Notes under the pieces: generated by a model
Databases searched by the model: none
What the model was told of the DNA's origin: nothing
What the model saw: the letters and a program-made list of their open reading frames with translations, nothing else
Assembly: GCF_013664685.1 (NCBI RefSeq)
Contig: NZ_JAAKDE010000006.1
Span: 1 to 64,000 of the forward strand
Source of the DNA: Capillibacterium thermochitinicola
GTDB lineage: Bacteria > Bacillota > UBA4882 > UBA10575
DNA length: 64,000 nt
Direction: 5' to 3'
Program-made: the position numbers and the translations under genes
Shown here: positions 28,682-37,834 of the stretch, piece by piece
How the letters are laid out: every line of letters starts with the position of its first letter
How positions within the stretch are numbered: position 1 is the first letter of the stretch

Positions 28682-30073
28682 TCAGTTCTGGACTGGCTTT
28701 AATGCTTTTTCCAAAAGACAAAAGGAAATATCCGGGTATTCCTTGGCGAGCAAACCCAAAGTGGAAAAAAGATAACGCTCGTCATAATAAAAACGGGGTG
28801 CTTGCGGCTTTAAAAGCTCAGGACGGTCCGGCGTCGGCAAGACCCCCGCCAAAATCTGCCTGGTCGCCGGGGAATGAACAAAAACGCCTCCGGTCCCAAT
28901 AACGGTCTGCAGCCCGGTCAGGTCCTTCCCCTCCTGGAGATAGCAAACCCCTTGGGGCGAATAAACCTGTTCGACCTTGCCCACGTGGCGCTCCGTCGCC
29001 CCTTTGACCGCCAGATAGCCAAGGACCGCCTCCAGGCGCTGGTCGGCCGGGCTCTCGGGGAGGTAGGCGGGAGCTTCGGCCCTGGCCCGGACCCGGGCAA
29101 TCACCTCTTCCACCGGCAGTTCGGCCAGATCGGCAATCAGCTCTGGTGTATACTGTTCAAGCAGCGCCGCCGCACTGACCCGCAGGCCCAAGTCCCCTTC
29201 GACCGTCCGTTTTACTTTCGGTTCGGGCAGTCCATGGGTATAGACATAAGGCTTGGTCGGGCGGCCTTCGGCAATGCTGTGGACATCAGTGGTCGCCCCA
29301 CCCACATCAACCAAGAGGAGATCACCCCAACCCGGCCGGCCGTGGCCCGGGCCGGTCGCCAAGCGTTCCGCCGCAGCCTGGACCGCCGCCGGGGTCGGCA
29401 TCAGGATCCCGTCGATCTCTCTCTCCACCTCCGCCAAACCCTTGGCGTAGATAATCCGCTCCAAATAAACTTCCCGGATTTTAGCCTGTACCGGTCCGAT
29501 GTTTAACCGGTTAAGCTCCGGGAGGACATTCGGCACCCGGTAGCAAATCTTCCCCGCCTGCCTGAGGGTGGTTTCCACCTCGGGGGCAACGGTTTTGTTC
29601 CCGGCCAGGATCACCGGAGCATCTACGGGGCTCGCCGCGAGGAGGGCGCCATTATGCCGGAGTACCGTCTTGTTTCCGCCGTCCGTTCCTCCGGCCAGAA
29701 GGATCAAGTCGGGCTTAAGGGTGAGCAGCTCGTCAAGGTCGGCGGCGGTCAACTCATAGCTGAAACTGCCCACCAGGCGGGCACCCGCCCCGAGGGCTGC
29801 CCTTTTGGCCGCTTCCACCGTCAGTTCCGGGACCAATCCGATGGCGACCATCCTTAAGCCGCCCGCTGCGCTGCTGCAGGCCAATCGCCGCGCAAAGGCC
29901 AGAGGTCCGACTTCCTTCGTGAGCCGCCGCAACGCCTCCCGGTAGCCGCAGATGAGACCATCGTCCACCGTCGTCAGGGCGCTGGCCGTACCGATGACCG
30001 CCGGTTTCGCCAGATCCACCGCGGTCAACTTCGTATAGGTGCTGCCAAAATCGATCAGCAAATAAGGACGCAC
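28682..30073 (-). CDS. GlmL/MutL-type mutase accessory protein (ASKHA family)
   Basis: 463 aa. N-terminal YLLIDFGSTYTKLTAVD, then LILLAGGTDGGNKT, and DLLLVDVGGATTDVHSI: ATPase motifs of the family that reactivates cobalamin-dependent glutamate or amino mutases. No mutase subunit (glmE/glmS, oraE) is in the window, so the substrate is unknown. GTG 30073 has GGGAG nine nt upstream; the TTG at 30082 touches the SD. Upstream is the amidase, 37 nt away. Confidence 0.88.
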   Translation of the reverse strand: MRPYLLIDFGSTYTKLTAVDLAKPAVIGTASALTTVDDGLICGYREALRRLTKEVGPLAFARRLACSSAAGGLRMVAIGLVPELTVEAAKRAALGAGARLVGSFSYELTAADLDELLTLKPDLILLAGGTDGGNKTVLRHNGALLAASPVDAPVILAGNKTVAPEVETTLRQAGKICYRVPNVLPELNRLNIGPVQAKIREVYLERIIYAKGLAEVEREIDGILMPTPAAVQAAAERLATGPGHGRPGWGDLLLVDVGGATTDVHSIAEGRPTKPYVYTHGLPEPKVKRTVEGDLGLRVSAAALLEQYTPELIADLAELPVEEVIARVRARAEAPAYLPESPADQRLEAVLGYLAVKGATERHVGKVEQVYSPQGVCYLQEGKDLTGLQTVIGTGGVFVHSPATRQILAGVLPTPDRPELLKPQAPRFYYDERYLFSTLGLLAKEYPDISFCLLEKALKPVQN

Positions 30074-30109
30074 ACCAGTCAACTCCCGTTTTTCTCCGTC
30101 ACAGGCCTT

Positions 30110-31736
30110 TCATTGCCCGGCAGGCGTATGGAAGTAAGCAATCAGGCCTTGGCTGATCCCGTCGGTAATTTTATCCTGAAACTCCTCGGTCTTGAGGAGC
30201 TTTTCTTCATCCTGATTGGAGACAAAACCCATTTCAAAGATGACGGCGGGCATCTGCGCCTCCCGGGGGAGGACAAAGTCCTTACTGGCCATGATCCCGC
30301 GGAAGTGCTGGTTGGTCCGGGCCAGAACGGCCTCGGCCAGGGCTTTGGCCAGAACGGCGCTTTCGCTCCGGTCCGGATGGTGCCATATTTCCAACCCGTG
30401 AATTTTCCGGTTATCATGGTTATTGGCATGAATACTGAGCAGAACGGCCCCGCCCGCCCGGTTGGCAATCGCAACCCGGTCATAGAGCCACAGGTACCGG
30501 TCATCCTCACGGGTTAAGAGAACTTCAGCCCCGAGCGCCTCCAGCTTTTGCTTGAGGCGGAGCGCCACCACCAGGTTCAATTCTTTCTCCCGCAGGCCGC
30601 TCGGGCTGATCGCCCCGGCATCGGCCCCCCCGTGCCCCGGATCGAGAATGATCACCTTCCCGGACAAAGGCGCGTTTTTCACTTCCACCGTGATCTCGCG
30701 ACGGTCTTGATTCCAAGTGACGCTGTAGTCGTGGCCGCGGGGAATCGCCAGCTCCACTTCCACGGTGGAGGAGTCCTGCTCCCGGAGCTTGAACACAGAG
30801 CCGGCCGCGTCCGCCCCCGCCGCGGCCTGCAGGGCGTCGCCCAGTTTGGTCTGGGGGATCCTGATATACAGTTTACCCGTTTTCGGATCATAACGGGGCT
30901 CGGCCGGCAACCGGCCGGAACCCTTTAAAACCAAACGGCCCCCGTCGCCGTCCGGATGCCACGTCGCCTCTAGCAGTTCCGTCATGGTCTTGATCAGCAA
31001 CCGGGCCGGATTCGTTTCGTCAATCCCCACCACACAGTTGCGGGGCTCTTTAATATCCAATACCAGCCTGATGGTCTGCGGATCAAACTGGCTGACCCGG
31101 ATGCTCTTCACCCATGTCTCATTCCCCGGTACGGTCAAAGCCGGTCCGGTCAGGGTCACATCCCAAAGGTCAATGATCAACCGGTGCGGATTCATGAGGA
31201 AATCCACTTTATATTGGACCGGTCCGGACGTTTCAACATAGATCTCCGGTACCGCACTGACCAGTTGAAAGCCGATATCCTTCAAAACGACATTAAAATC
31301 AAGGCGTAACCCCCCCCGGCACGCCGGTCCGCCGCTCCAGTTTATACCCGACCAGATATTCCAGATCAAAGACCACCCGTACCGTATTCTTGTCAAAGCG
31401 GCTGACCCGTACTCCTTTGACGGGACCATCGACCAACCCGTCGGTGGATAAGGCCGGAGCCAGTTCCAGACCGGTCAGGTCGATCACCAAACGCTCGGGC
31501 TCGGACAAAAGAAAAGAATGATAAGTAAAATCACCATTGATTAAAAGGTCATAACTTAATCTCCCCCGGTCGTTCGTCCGGGTCAATCCCAACAGGGTGT
31601 TACCTTGCGCCGGCGCCGCCGAAACCGCAGCCGCCGGCCAGGAACGCGGGTTGCCTCCGGTCAAGAGAGAAAAAAGACACAGCAGAACAAGGCTGATGAT
31701 GTAAACGTTTCTCTTCTGGTCCGTCGATTTTTCCAA
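30110..31736 (-). pseudogene. AMIN-domain N-acetylmuramoyl-L-alanine amidase, split by +1 base in a G8 run
   Basis: Cell-wall hydrolase. From TTG 31736 (GGGAGG seven nt upstream): a signal peptide (KRNVYIISLVLLCLFSLL), then an AMIN domain (LSEPERLVIDLTGLELAP, RVVFDLEYLV). That frame stops at 31299. The second frame carries another AMIN domain (FNVVLKDIGFQL, NPHRLIIDLWDVTL), a linker, and the Zn-amidase (IILDPGHGGADAGA, LREKELNLV, LSIHANN, VIFEMGFVSN). They meet at eight C on plus (31310-31317). With seven, one 541-aa protein results. Confidence 0.85.
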
Positions 31737-31843
31737 ATTTAGTCCTCCCGCCAAGCAATGTTCCATGGTATGAATCTTCGACTTCCGGCAAAGCGTTCCT
31801 TCCCTGCCGTCCTCAGCGTAGGCAGGAATATGCTGGCAGCGGT

Positions 31844-34075
31844 TTATTCGACCTTTTCCAGCGGTGCCAGTTCGACCAGGAGCTCTTTGATACCCAGCCC
31901 GGGAAAGGCCACCTTCACCTTGGCCCCTTGCCCGGTCCCGTCCACGGTAATAATCGTCCCTTGTCCCCACTTCCGGTGGATCACTTTATCCCCGGGACAG
32001 TAGGTGATGGGTTTGTCCGCCCCGGGCGCGGAAGACGTCGGCGCGGCCGGTGTATTCGGCGCGCTCGGCACGGCCGGCGCACCCGGTGCCGTCATCGCGG
32101 CCGGTCTAAAGAACCGGCCATACCCGGCCACGGCCGGCGGTTCCTGCTCCGTTCTTTCCCTCCGCTGCAGGAGCGCCGGGGGGATCTCCTGGATAAACCG
32201 GGAAGGTACTTGGTACTGAAAGTTACCGTACAAGGTGCGCATCTGCGCATAGGAAAGGTACAAACGCTGGCGGGCGCGGGTCATCCCCACGTAACAAAGG
32301 CGCCGTTCTTCCTCCAACTCCGCTTCATCCAGAAGCGAACGGCTGTGGGGAAAGATCCCCTCTTCCATGCCGACCAGAAAGACGACGGGAAACTCCAACC
32401 CTTTGGCCGAATGGATCGTCATCAGCGTGATACTCTCTTGCTCCTGGTACTGATCAACATCGGCCACCAGGGCCACGGTCTCGAGGAAAGCGCCCAGCGT
32501 CTGGTCGTCGCTCTCCTTTTCGAACCCGGCGGTGATCGAGAGGAATTCGTTCAAGTTCTCCAGCCTGCTCTCGGCTTCCACCGTCCCCTCCTGCTGCAGA
32601 CTGGCCAGGTAGCCGGATTTATTCAAAACCGCCCTCGTTAAATTGGAGACCGAAAGCGTCTCTTTTAAGGTCAACATCTCCTCCAAAAACGCAGCAAAGC
32701 CAGTGAGGGTCTGCGCGGCCCGGCCGGTTATCCCCGGTATTTCCGCGACCCGCCGGAAGGCTTCCATCGTGTTCAACCCCGCGGTATCCATAAAGGAAAA
32801 AAACCGTTCGACGGTCGTCTCGCCGATCCCCCGTTTTGGCGTGTTAATCACCCGCCGCAGACTGATCCGGTCATTCGGGTTATAGATCAGCTTGAGGTAG
32901 CTGAGCAAATCCCGGATCTCCTTGCGGTCATAGAAACGCAACCCGCCAACCACCTGGTAAGGCAGGCCTTTTTGGATCAATACTTCTTCAAAAACCCGCG
33001 ACTGCGCATTGGTCCGGTACAAAAAAGCGAAATCGGAATAGCGGTAGCCTTCGGTCCGGACCAATTCCTCCAAGGTGGCCGTCACCAACCAGGCTTCTTC
33101 CCTTTCATCGGCAGCCTGGATGAGGGTGACGGGTTCCCCTTCCTCATTCTCGGTCCAAAGGGTCTTCGTCTTCCGGGAATGGTTGTTGCGGATCACTTCA
33201 TTGGCGACCCGCAAAATGTTCTGTGTCGAGCGGTAGTTCTGTTCAAGCTTGACGACTTTGACCTCGGGATAATCCTTTTCAAAATCGAGAATGTTCCGGA
33301 TATCCGCATTGCGAAACCCGTAAATGGACTGGTCGTCGTCGCCAACCACGCAAAGATTGCGGTACTTGTCCGCCAGTAAGCGCACTAAAACATACTGGGC
33401 GTAGTTGGTATCCTGGTACTCGTCGATCAGGATGTACCGGAACCGTTCCTGGTATTTCGCGAGCACCTCCGGGCATTCCCGGAACAGGCGGATCGTCAAG
33501 CCAATCAGATCGTCAAAGTCCACCGCCCCGTTGTCGACCAGTTTCTTTTGGTAAAGCGGGTACACTTTCTTAACCAGGCTGGCCCAGAAATCAACCGCAT
33601 CGGCCGCATATTCCTCGGGCCCGACCAGTTCATTCTTGGCCCGGGAGATGGTGGCGAGGACCGCCCTTGGGTTACAGGTCTTCTCGCTTATGTTCAGCTC
33701 CTGCAAGGCTTCCCGTACCACAATTAACTGGTCTTGTGTATCATAGATGACAAAGTTGGACGCCACTCCGATCGCGGCCCCGTCCCGCCGTAAAATCCGG
33801 ACACAGGCCGCATGAAAGGTCATAAGCCAAATCTGTTCCGCCTGCGGGCCAATGAGCTGTATAACCCGCTCCTTCATCTCCTGGGCCGCCTTATTCGTAA
33901 AGGTCACCGCCAGGATCCGCCCGGGGTCGACCCCGTTCTTTAAGAGCTGGGCGATGCGGTAGGTCAGCACCCGTGTCTTTCCACTGCCCGCACCCGCCAA
34001 AATCAAAAGCGGTCCTTCAGTATGGCAGACCGCTTCCCGTTGCGCCGGATTGAGTTCATTCTTCCATAATTCCAA
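31844..34075 (-). CDS. pcrA: ATP-dependent DNA helicase PcrA (UvrD/Rep family)
   Basis: 3'-5' superfamily 1 helicase for repair and replication-transcription conflicts. 743 aa. Walker A LAGAGSGKTRVLTYRI; motif Ia VTFTNKAAQEMKERV; DEExx-type box IDEYQDTN; GDDDQSIYGFRNAD; VKLEQNYRST; MTIHSAKGLEFPVVFLVG; VGMTRARQRLYL. A Pro/Ala-rich linker (about 665-695) precedes a C-terminal Tudor-like domain (GDKVIHRKWGQGTIITVDG). TTG start with GGGGGCT upstream. No ligA or pcrB neighbours. Confidence 0.96.
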   Translation of the reverse strand: MELWKNELNPAQREAVCHTEGPLLILAGAGSGKTRVLTYRIAQLLKNGVDPGRILAVTFTNKAAQEMKERVIQLIGPQAEQIWLMTFHAACVRILRRDGAAIGVASNFVIYDTQDQLIVVREALQELNISEKTCNPRAVLATISRAKNELVGPEEYAADAVDFWASLVKKVYPLYQKKLVDNGAVDFDDLIGLTIRLFRECPEVLAKYQERFRYILIDEYQDTNYAQYVLVRLLADKYRNLCVVGDDDQSIYGFRNADIRNILDFEKDYPEVKVVKLEQNYRSTQNILRVANEVIRNNHSRKTKTLWTENEEGEPVTLIQAADEREEAWLVTATLEELVRTEGYRYSDFAFLYRTNAQSRVFEEVLIQKGLPYQVVGGLRFYDRKEIRDLLSYLKLIYNPNDRISLRRVINTPKRGIGETTVERFFSFMDTAGLNTMEAFRRVAEIPGITGRAAQTLTGFAAFLEEMLTLKETLSVSNLTRAVLNKSGYLASLQQEGTVEAESRLENLNEFLSITAGFEKESDDQTLGAFLETVALVADVDQYQEQESITLMTIHSAKGLEFPVVFLVGMEEGIFPHSRSLLDEAELEEERRLCYVGMTRARQRLYLSYAQMRTLYGNFQYQVPSRFIQEIPPALLQRRERTEQEPPAVAGYGRFFRPAAMTAPGAPAVPSAPNTPAAPTSSAPGADKPITYCPGDKVIHRKWGQGTIITVDGTGQGAKVKVAFPGLGIKELLVELAPLEKVE

Positions 34076-34133
34076 TCTGCTTAGCCCCCATCAATGTACT
34101 TACTGCTGCAAAAACCACCTCTATTTAAAAGCT

Positions 34134-34163
34134 AATCTACCATACAAAACTTTCCTCTGTCAA
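34134..34163 (-). promoter_or_regulatory. Probable promoter of pcrA
   Basis: Minus-strand TTGACA (34158-34163), 18 nt, TAGATT (34134-34139, four of six matches). Confidence 0.5.
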
Positions 34164-34206
34164 GCAAAAGTGACGGAAGCTTCCGGTCCAAAGCCCTTCG
34201 CTTCCA

Positions 34207-34235
34207 AGAAAAAAGGCCGTTATAGTTAACGGCCT
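34207..34235 (-). terminator. Terminator of the SLH-protein gene
   Basis: AGGCCGTTA-ACTA-TAACGGCCT followed by TTTTTC on the minus strand. Confidence 0.85.
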
Positions 34236-34269
34236 GTTTTGGCAAATCATACGTATGTAGCTTTCGAAC

Positions 34270-34875
34270 TTAGTTGGCGGGTACAAAACCGAAGACGATG
34301 CCGGCCACACCCAAAATCAACGCAACAATACCAATGGTCTTGTTGGATTTGGTCTGTTTCTCAACAGCGTCCAGTCTTGCCCCTTGCTCTTCAACCTTGG
34401 TTTCGAGGGCGGCGACCCTGTTCGCCAGCAAGGAAACGTTGACGTCACTGCGTGCATCTAATTCGTTCCGCAATTCGTATTCGAGTTCCCACAATGCATC
34501 ATAGATGGCGTCAATATCGGCAGCAGTGGCCACTTGCTCTTCCTCTAAAGCCCGGCGAATCAGTTCTTTGGCCTGAGCTTCGGTCAGAGCGACCCGTCCG
34601 CCATTCTCCGGTAGAGTAGCGCTGCCATACATCTGGCTTTCCAGGTACTTCAAAATGCGAGCGGTCAACTCAACCATTTCGTAACGGGTTGCGTACCTTT
34701 CGCCTTTGAAAGTGCCGTCGGGGTAGCCTTTTAACAAACCGGCGTTGTACAACAACATGAAGTTGTCGTATGCCCAGTGGGTCGCTTTCGGCATGTCTTC
34801 AAAGGCACCCATCGCTACTGGAACGACCGAGAACAGCATCGCAAGCGAAACTAAGACGACCAAAACTTTTCTCAT
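34270..34875 (-). CDS. Secreted SLH-domain protein with coiled coil and C-terminal membrane segment
   Basis: 201 aa: signal peptide (about 1-23), one SLH domain (FEDMPKATHWAYDNFMLLYN to EMVELTARIL), a helical/coiled-coil part (about 85-175) and a C-terminal hydrophobic helix (GIVALILGVAGIVFGFV). SLH domains bind pyruvylated wall polymer, and csaB, which makes that modification, is 2 kb upstream. The layout recalls tethers that link wall to outer membrane, but the end is a single helix, not a barrel. Strong promoter 35040-35067 and terminator suggest high expression. ATG with AGGAGG upstream. Confidence 0.82.
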   Translation of the reverse strand: MRKVLVVLVSLAMLFSVVPVAMGAFEDMPKATHWAYDNFMLLYNAGLLKGYPDGTFKGERYATRYEMVELTARILKYLESQMYGSATLPENGGRVALTEAQAKELIRRALEEEQVATAADIDAIYDALWELEYELRNELDARSDVNVSLLANRVAALETKVEEQGARLDAVEKQTKSNKTIGIVALILGVAGIVFGFVPAN

Positions 34876-34902
34876 TCTAATCCTCCTTCTTTATAAATTT
34901 TT

Positions 34903-34973
34903 GAGCCAAGGAGAACTGGAGATTTTATAAGGAACGCTTCATCCCCCAACCTCCTGAAACACAAGGATGGCTC
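34903..34973 (-). promoter_or_regulatory. Leader of the SLH gene with mini-ORF
   Basis: The 5' leader is about 160 nt. It holds a perfect SD (AGGAGG) and a five-codon frame MKRSL (34925-34942). A GAGCCA/TGGCTC pair (34968-34973 with 34903-34908) could close a loop around it, ending near the real SD. Its role is unknown; it could affect translation or mRNA stability. Confidence 0.3.
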
Positions 34974-35039
34974 TTATACCATATTATTCTCTTTCCTGGA
35001 TCAAATTCCTCCCTTTTCTACTAGATAATTTCATCATTA

Positions 35040-35067
35040 ATTATCGTTGGAAACAGGGAGTTGTCAA
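35040..35067 (-). promoter_or_regulatory. Sigma-A promoter of the SLH-protein gene
   Basis: Minus-strand TTGACA (35062-35067), 16 nt, GATAAT (35040-35045), immediately after the YitT stop codon. Confidence 0.75.
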
Positions 35068-35074
35068 TCATATT

Positions 35075-35938
35075 CTATTCCTTAAAACCTTCCCCTAATA
35101 CCTCATGGACGTTCGTAATGATCACAAAAGCGTTGGGGTCTTCCTCTTTCACCAGGCGTTTCAGCCGCATTTCTTCCGTCCGCCCAATCACACAGAGGAG
35201 AACCTCGCGGTGCTTCCCCGAATAAATGCCCCGCCCGGCCAGACCGGTTACCCCCCGGTTCAGTTCATTTAACACCCGTTGGGCGATCTGTTCCGACCGG
35301 TCGGAGATGATGTAAACCCCTTTTGAATAGTTAAACCCGTCTAACACTCCATCAATAATTTTACCCGAAACCACAATTGAGATCAATGCGTAGAGCATCA
35401 GATCCACCGACTTAAAGACCAAACCGGCCATGGCGATGACCAGGCCGTCGAGGAGCAAGACCGCTTGCCCCATAGACAAAGCGGAGAAATGGGCAAGCAG
35501 TTTCGCGGCCAGATCGGTCCCGCCGGTGGTGCCATGGTAGCGTAAGGTAACCCCGACGCCCGCCCCGGCCAAAACGCCCCCCCACAAGGCGCCCAGCAAT
35601 GGATCGAGGGTCAACGGATGCACCAAAGCCCCCCAATACTCAACCACCGCCGCCAGCAAAACGGTGCCGAAGACGGTCTTCATCCCGATCGCGGGGCCGA
35701 AAACAAGAAGGCAAGCCAGAAAGAGCGGGATATTCACCAGCAGAATGACAGCCCCCACCGGCCACTGGAACAGGTAATACAGGATGGTGGCCACCCCGCT
35801 GACCCCGCCCGCGGCAATTTTGTTGGGGATTAAAAACCAAACCAGACCAAGGGCGGTTAGATTAACCCCCAGAAAAACCCCGAGATAATCAATGAACTCT
35901 CTTTTGAGGCGGCCGCCGTTCCCCTTTCCCTTTGCCAT
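35075..35938 (-). CDS. YitT-family membrane protein (DUF161/DUF2179)
   Basis: 287 aa. Five or so transmembrane helices in the first 190 residues (for example FLGVNLTALGLVWFLIP) with the glycine-rich GTTGGTDLAAKLL motif, then a cytoplasmic DUF2179 domain (SKGVYIISDRSEQIAQ to VHEVLGEGF). Function not established in the family. ATG with GAGGAGGAG upstream; 12 nt after wecG. Confidence 0.9.
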   Translation of the reverse strand: MAKGKGNGGRLKREFIDYLGVFLGVNLTALGLVWFLIPNKIAAGGVSGVATILYYLFQWPVGAVILLVNIPLFLACLLVFGPAIGMKTVFGTVLLAAVVEYWGALVHPLTLDPLLGALWGGVLAGAGVGVTLRYHGTTGGTDLAAKLLAHFSALSMGQAVLLLDGLVIAMAGLVFKSVDLMLYALISIVVSGKIIDGVLDGFNYSKGVYIISDRSEQIAQRVLNELNRGVTGLAGRGIYSGKHREVLLCVIGRTEEMRLKRLVKEEDPNAFVIITNVHEVLGEGFKE

Positions 35939-35950
35939 CTATGCTCCTCC

Positions 35951-36727
35951 TCACCAATCCTTCTTGTTGTTAAGTTGTTCCGCCCGGACCATACGGATAA
36001 AAGCGGGTAAGACCGTTATCCGCCGCCACCGGGCCGGTTCCCGCCACACCCGGTAGGCCCATTCCAGGCCGAGATTTCTGAGCAGAACCGGTGCCCGTTT
36101 ACTCCGGCCCGCCCAAAGATCAAGCAGTCCCCCAACGCCAATCCCCACCGCAACCTGCAGGGCGGACCAGTACTGATGAAGCCAGACCTCCTGGCGGGGT
36201 ACGCCCATCCCGACCAGGAGCAGGTCGGCACGGGCCTGATTAATCAAGCCCACGACCTTTGCGTTCTCTTCCGGGGCAAAGAAGCCATGGTGGACCCCGG
36301 CCACTGCAATTCCGGGCCAACGCTGCTCAATTTTGGCCGCCGCCCTTTCCCCAACACCCGGTTCACCACCGAGTAAGAACAGCCGTCGCCGGCGGGGTTG
36401 CTCCCGCGCAAGCAGCGTTTCAACCAGGTCAACCCCGGTCACCCGCCTTTGCCGGCGCCAACCCTGCCGCCGCAACGCCCAGACAATGCCAATCCCGTCG
36501 GGGACCACAAGGCCCGCCCCGTGGATCGCCTTTCCTAGCTCAGGATGGTTTAATGCCGCCATCACCATCTCCGGGTTCAGCGTCACCACCCTTAGACGTT
36601 CACCGGTGGCGAGGGCCGATGATAAACGGTCGACCACTGTTCCCAACGGAAGAGGATCGACCGGAAAGCCCAATACCTCTACGCGTACTCGCGCGCCAGT
36701 ACCGCCTGCACCTGGTTGATAAACCAC
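35951..36727 (-). CDS. WecG/TagA/CpsF-family glycosyltransferase
   Basis: Transfers ManNAc-type sugars onto lipid-linked intermediates for wall polymers. 258 aa. Seen: LNPEMVMAALNHPEL, LVVPDGIGIVWAL, RVTGVDLVETL, LFLLGGEPGVGERAA and LLVGMGVPRQEVWL. I choose GTG 36727, seven nt after GGAGAGGAGG, so it overlaps the end of csaB by 49 nt. Confidence 0.9.
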   Translation of the reverse strand: MVYQPGAGGTGARVRVEVLGFPVDPLPLGTVVDRLSSALATGERLRVVTLNPEMVMAALNHPELGKAIHGAGLVVPDGIGIVWALRRQGWRRQRRVTGVDLVETLLAREQPRRRRLFLLGGEPGVGERAAAKIEQRWPGIAVAGVHHGFFAPEENAKVVGLINQARADLLLVGMGVPRQEVWLHQYWSALQVAVGIGVGGLLDLWAGRSKRAPVLLRNLGLEWAYRVWREPARWRRITVLPAFIRMVRAEQLNNKKDW

Positions 36728-37752
36728 TGCCGATCCTCCTCTCCTTTTTGCTCCATGAGGGCCGCTTGCCGCCGGACCTTCTCCCCGGCGGAAACCGGAT
36801 CCGCAATAATCTTTTTGATCACGGTGCAGACCCCCATAAGGAAGGAAGGGTCCTCCCACGTCCAGCAAGTCCAAGCCATCTGGTGGCAAAAAGCGTGGAG
36901 CTTCGGGTCCGCCCCAAGCCCAATCCCGGGGATACGGCCACGGGCGGCCAGCAACAGTCCGTGCAAACGCTCACTCAGCACTACAGTCAACTCGCCAGAT
37001 AAGGCAAAGAAAGCATCCGGGTCCCGGATACACCAGGGCGCCGCGAGCCCAAGCTTGTCGGCAAGCCGGTGGGCCTCCGGTTCATCCGCGAGGGACAAAG
37101 TAATAAGCTGTAGATTGCCGAAAAGGGATGTCAATGTCTTGAGCAGATGCCTTTTTTCCCTGTTTTCTTCGGCGCGGAGGATATAGCCGATCACCGGCTT
37201 TCGCTGCCTTGGCGTAACATCGGCCGACCGCGGCGGAGGGAACGGATAGTCCCATAAAGGATCAACCCCCAGGTAAAGCTGGGGTGTGTCGACCTCCATC
37301 GCCGCTAGCGTCAGCAAGGACCTTTGGTCCCGGCAGCCGATGGCCGCCGCCAAATTCAAACCCGAACGGGCCACTTTCCATCCCCAAGCAGACAAGGGGC
37401 CGATCCCCTGACCGGCCAAAATAATCGCCACTCCCCGCCAATGGGCCAAGCGCAAAAGAGCCAGATAATAAAGGAGACTCCGCTTGCTGGTTACATCCTG
37501 GAAGATACTCCCGCCGCCCCCCACCAGCAGATCCCCGGGGGCCATCATCCGTCCCAGTCGCCAGAGATTCCAACGGTTCGCCACCGTAAAAGGAACGCTG
37601 CCGTCCTCGGCCTTGAGGTGCTTATTCTGGGTCAACACGACCAGCTCAAAACCGGGAAAATAACGGCGAAAGATCCGCACGTAATAATTGCATAAAAGTT
37701 CGTCCCCAAGGTTACCAAAGCCATAATAGCCAAAGAGAAAGATCCTCGGCAT
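36679..37752 (-). CDS. csaB: Polysaccharide pyruvyl transferase CsaB
   Basis: Adds ketal-pyruvate to secondary cell-wall polymer, the ligand of SLH domains. 357 aa. N-terminal RIFLFGYYGFGNLGDELL; AGQGIGPLSAWGWKVARSGL; GCRDQRSLLTL; VVLSERLHGLLLA. ATG 37752 has GGGGGG five nt upstream; the open frame to 37995 overlaps the next gene and is not used. The SLH protein at 34270 is a likely client. Confidence 0.92.
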   Translation of the reverse strand: MPRIFLFGYYGFGNLGDELLCNYYVRIFRRYFPGFELVVLTQNKHLKAEDGSVPFTVANRWNLWRLGRMMAPGDLLVGGGGSIFQDVTSKRSLLYYLALLRLAHWRGVAIILAGQGIGPLSAWGWKVARSGLNLAAAIGCRDQRSLLTLAAMEVDTPQLYLGVDPLWDYPFPPPRSADVTPRQRKPVIGYILRAEENREKRHLLKTLTSLFGNLQLITLSLADEPEAHRLADKLGLAAPWCIRDPDAFFALSGELTVVLSERLHGLLLAARGRIPGIGLGADPKLHAFCHQMAWTCWTWEDPSFLMGVCTVIKKIIADPVSAGEKVRRQAALMEQKGEEDRQWFINQVQAVLAREYA

Positions 37753-37834
37753 CAAATCCCCCCAACGCTCCCGGCGGCCGCAGTCGGCCGCTTCCGGCGG
37801 CGCTCGGCCGTCCGCAACTGCCCCCGGCCGCCCG

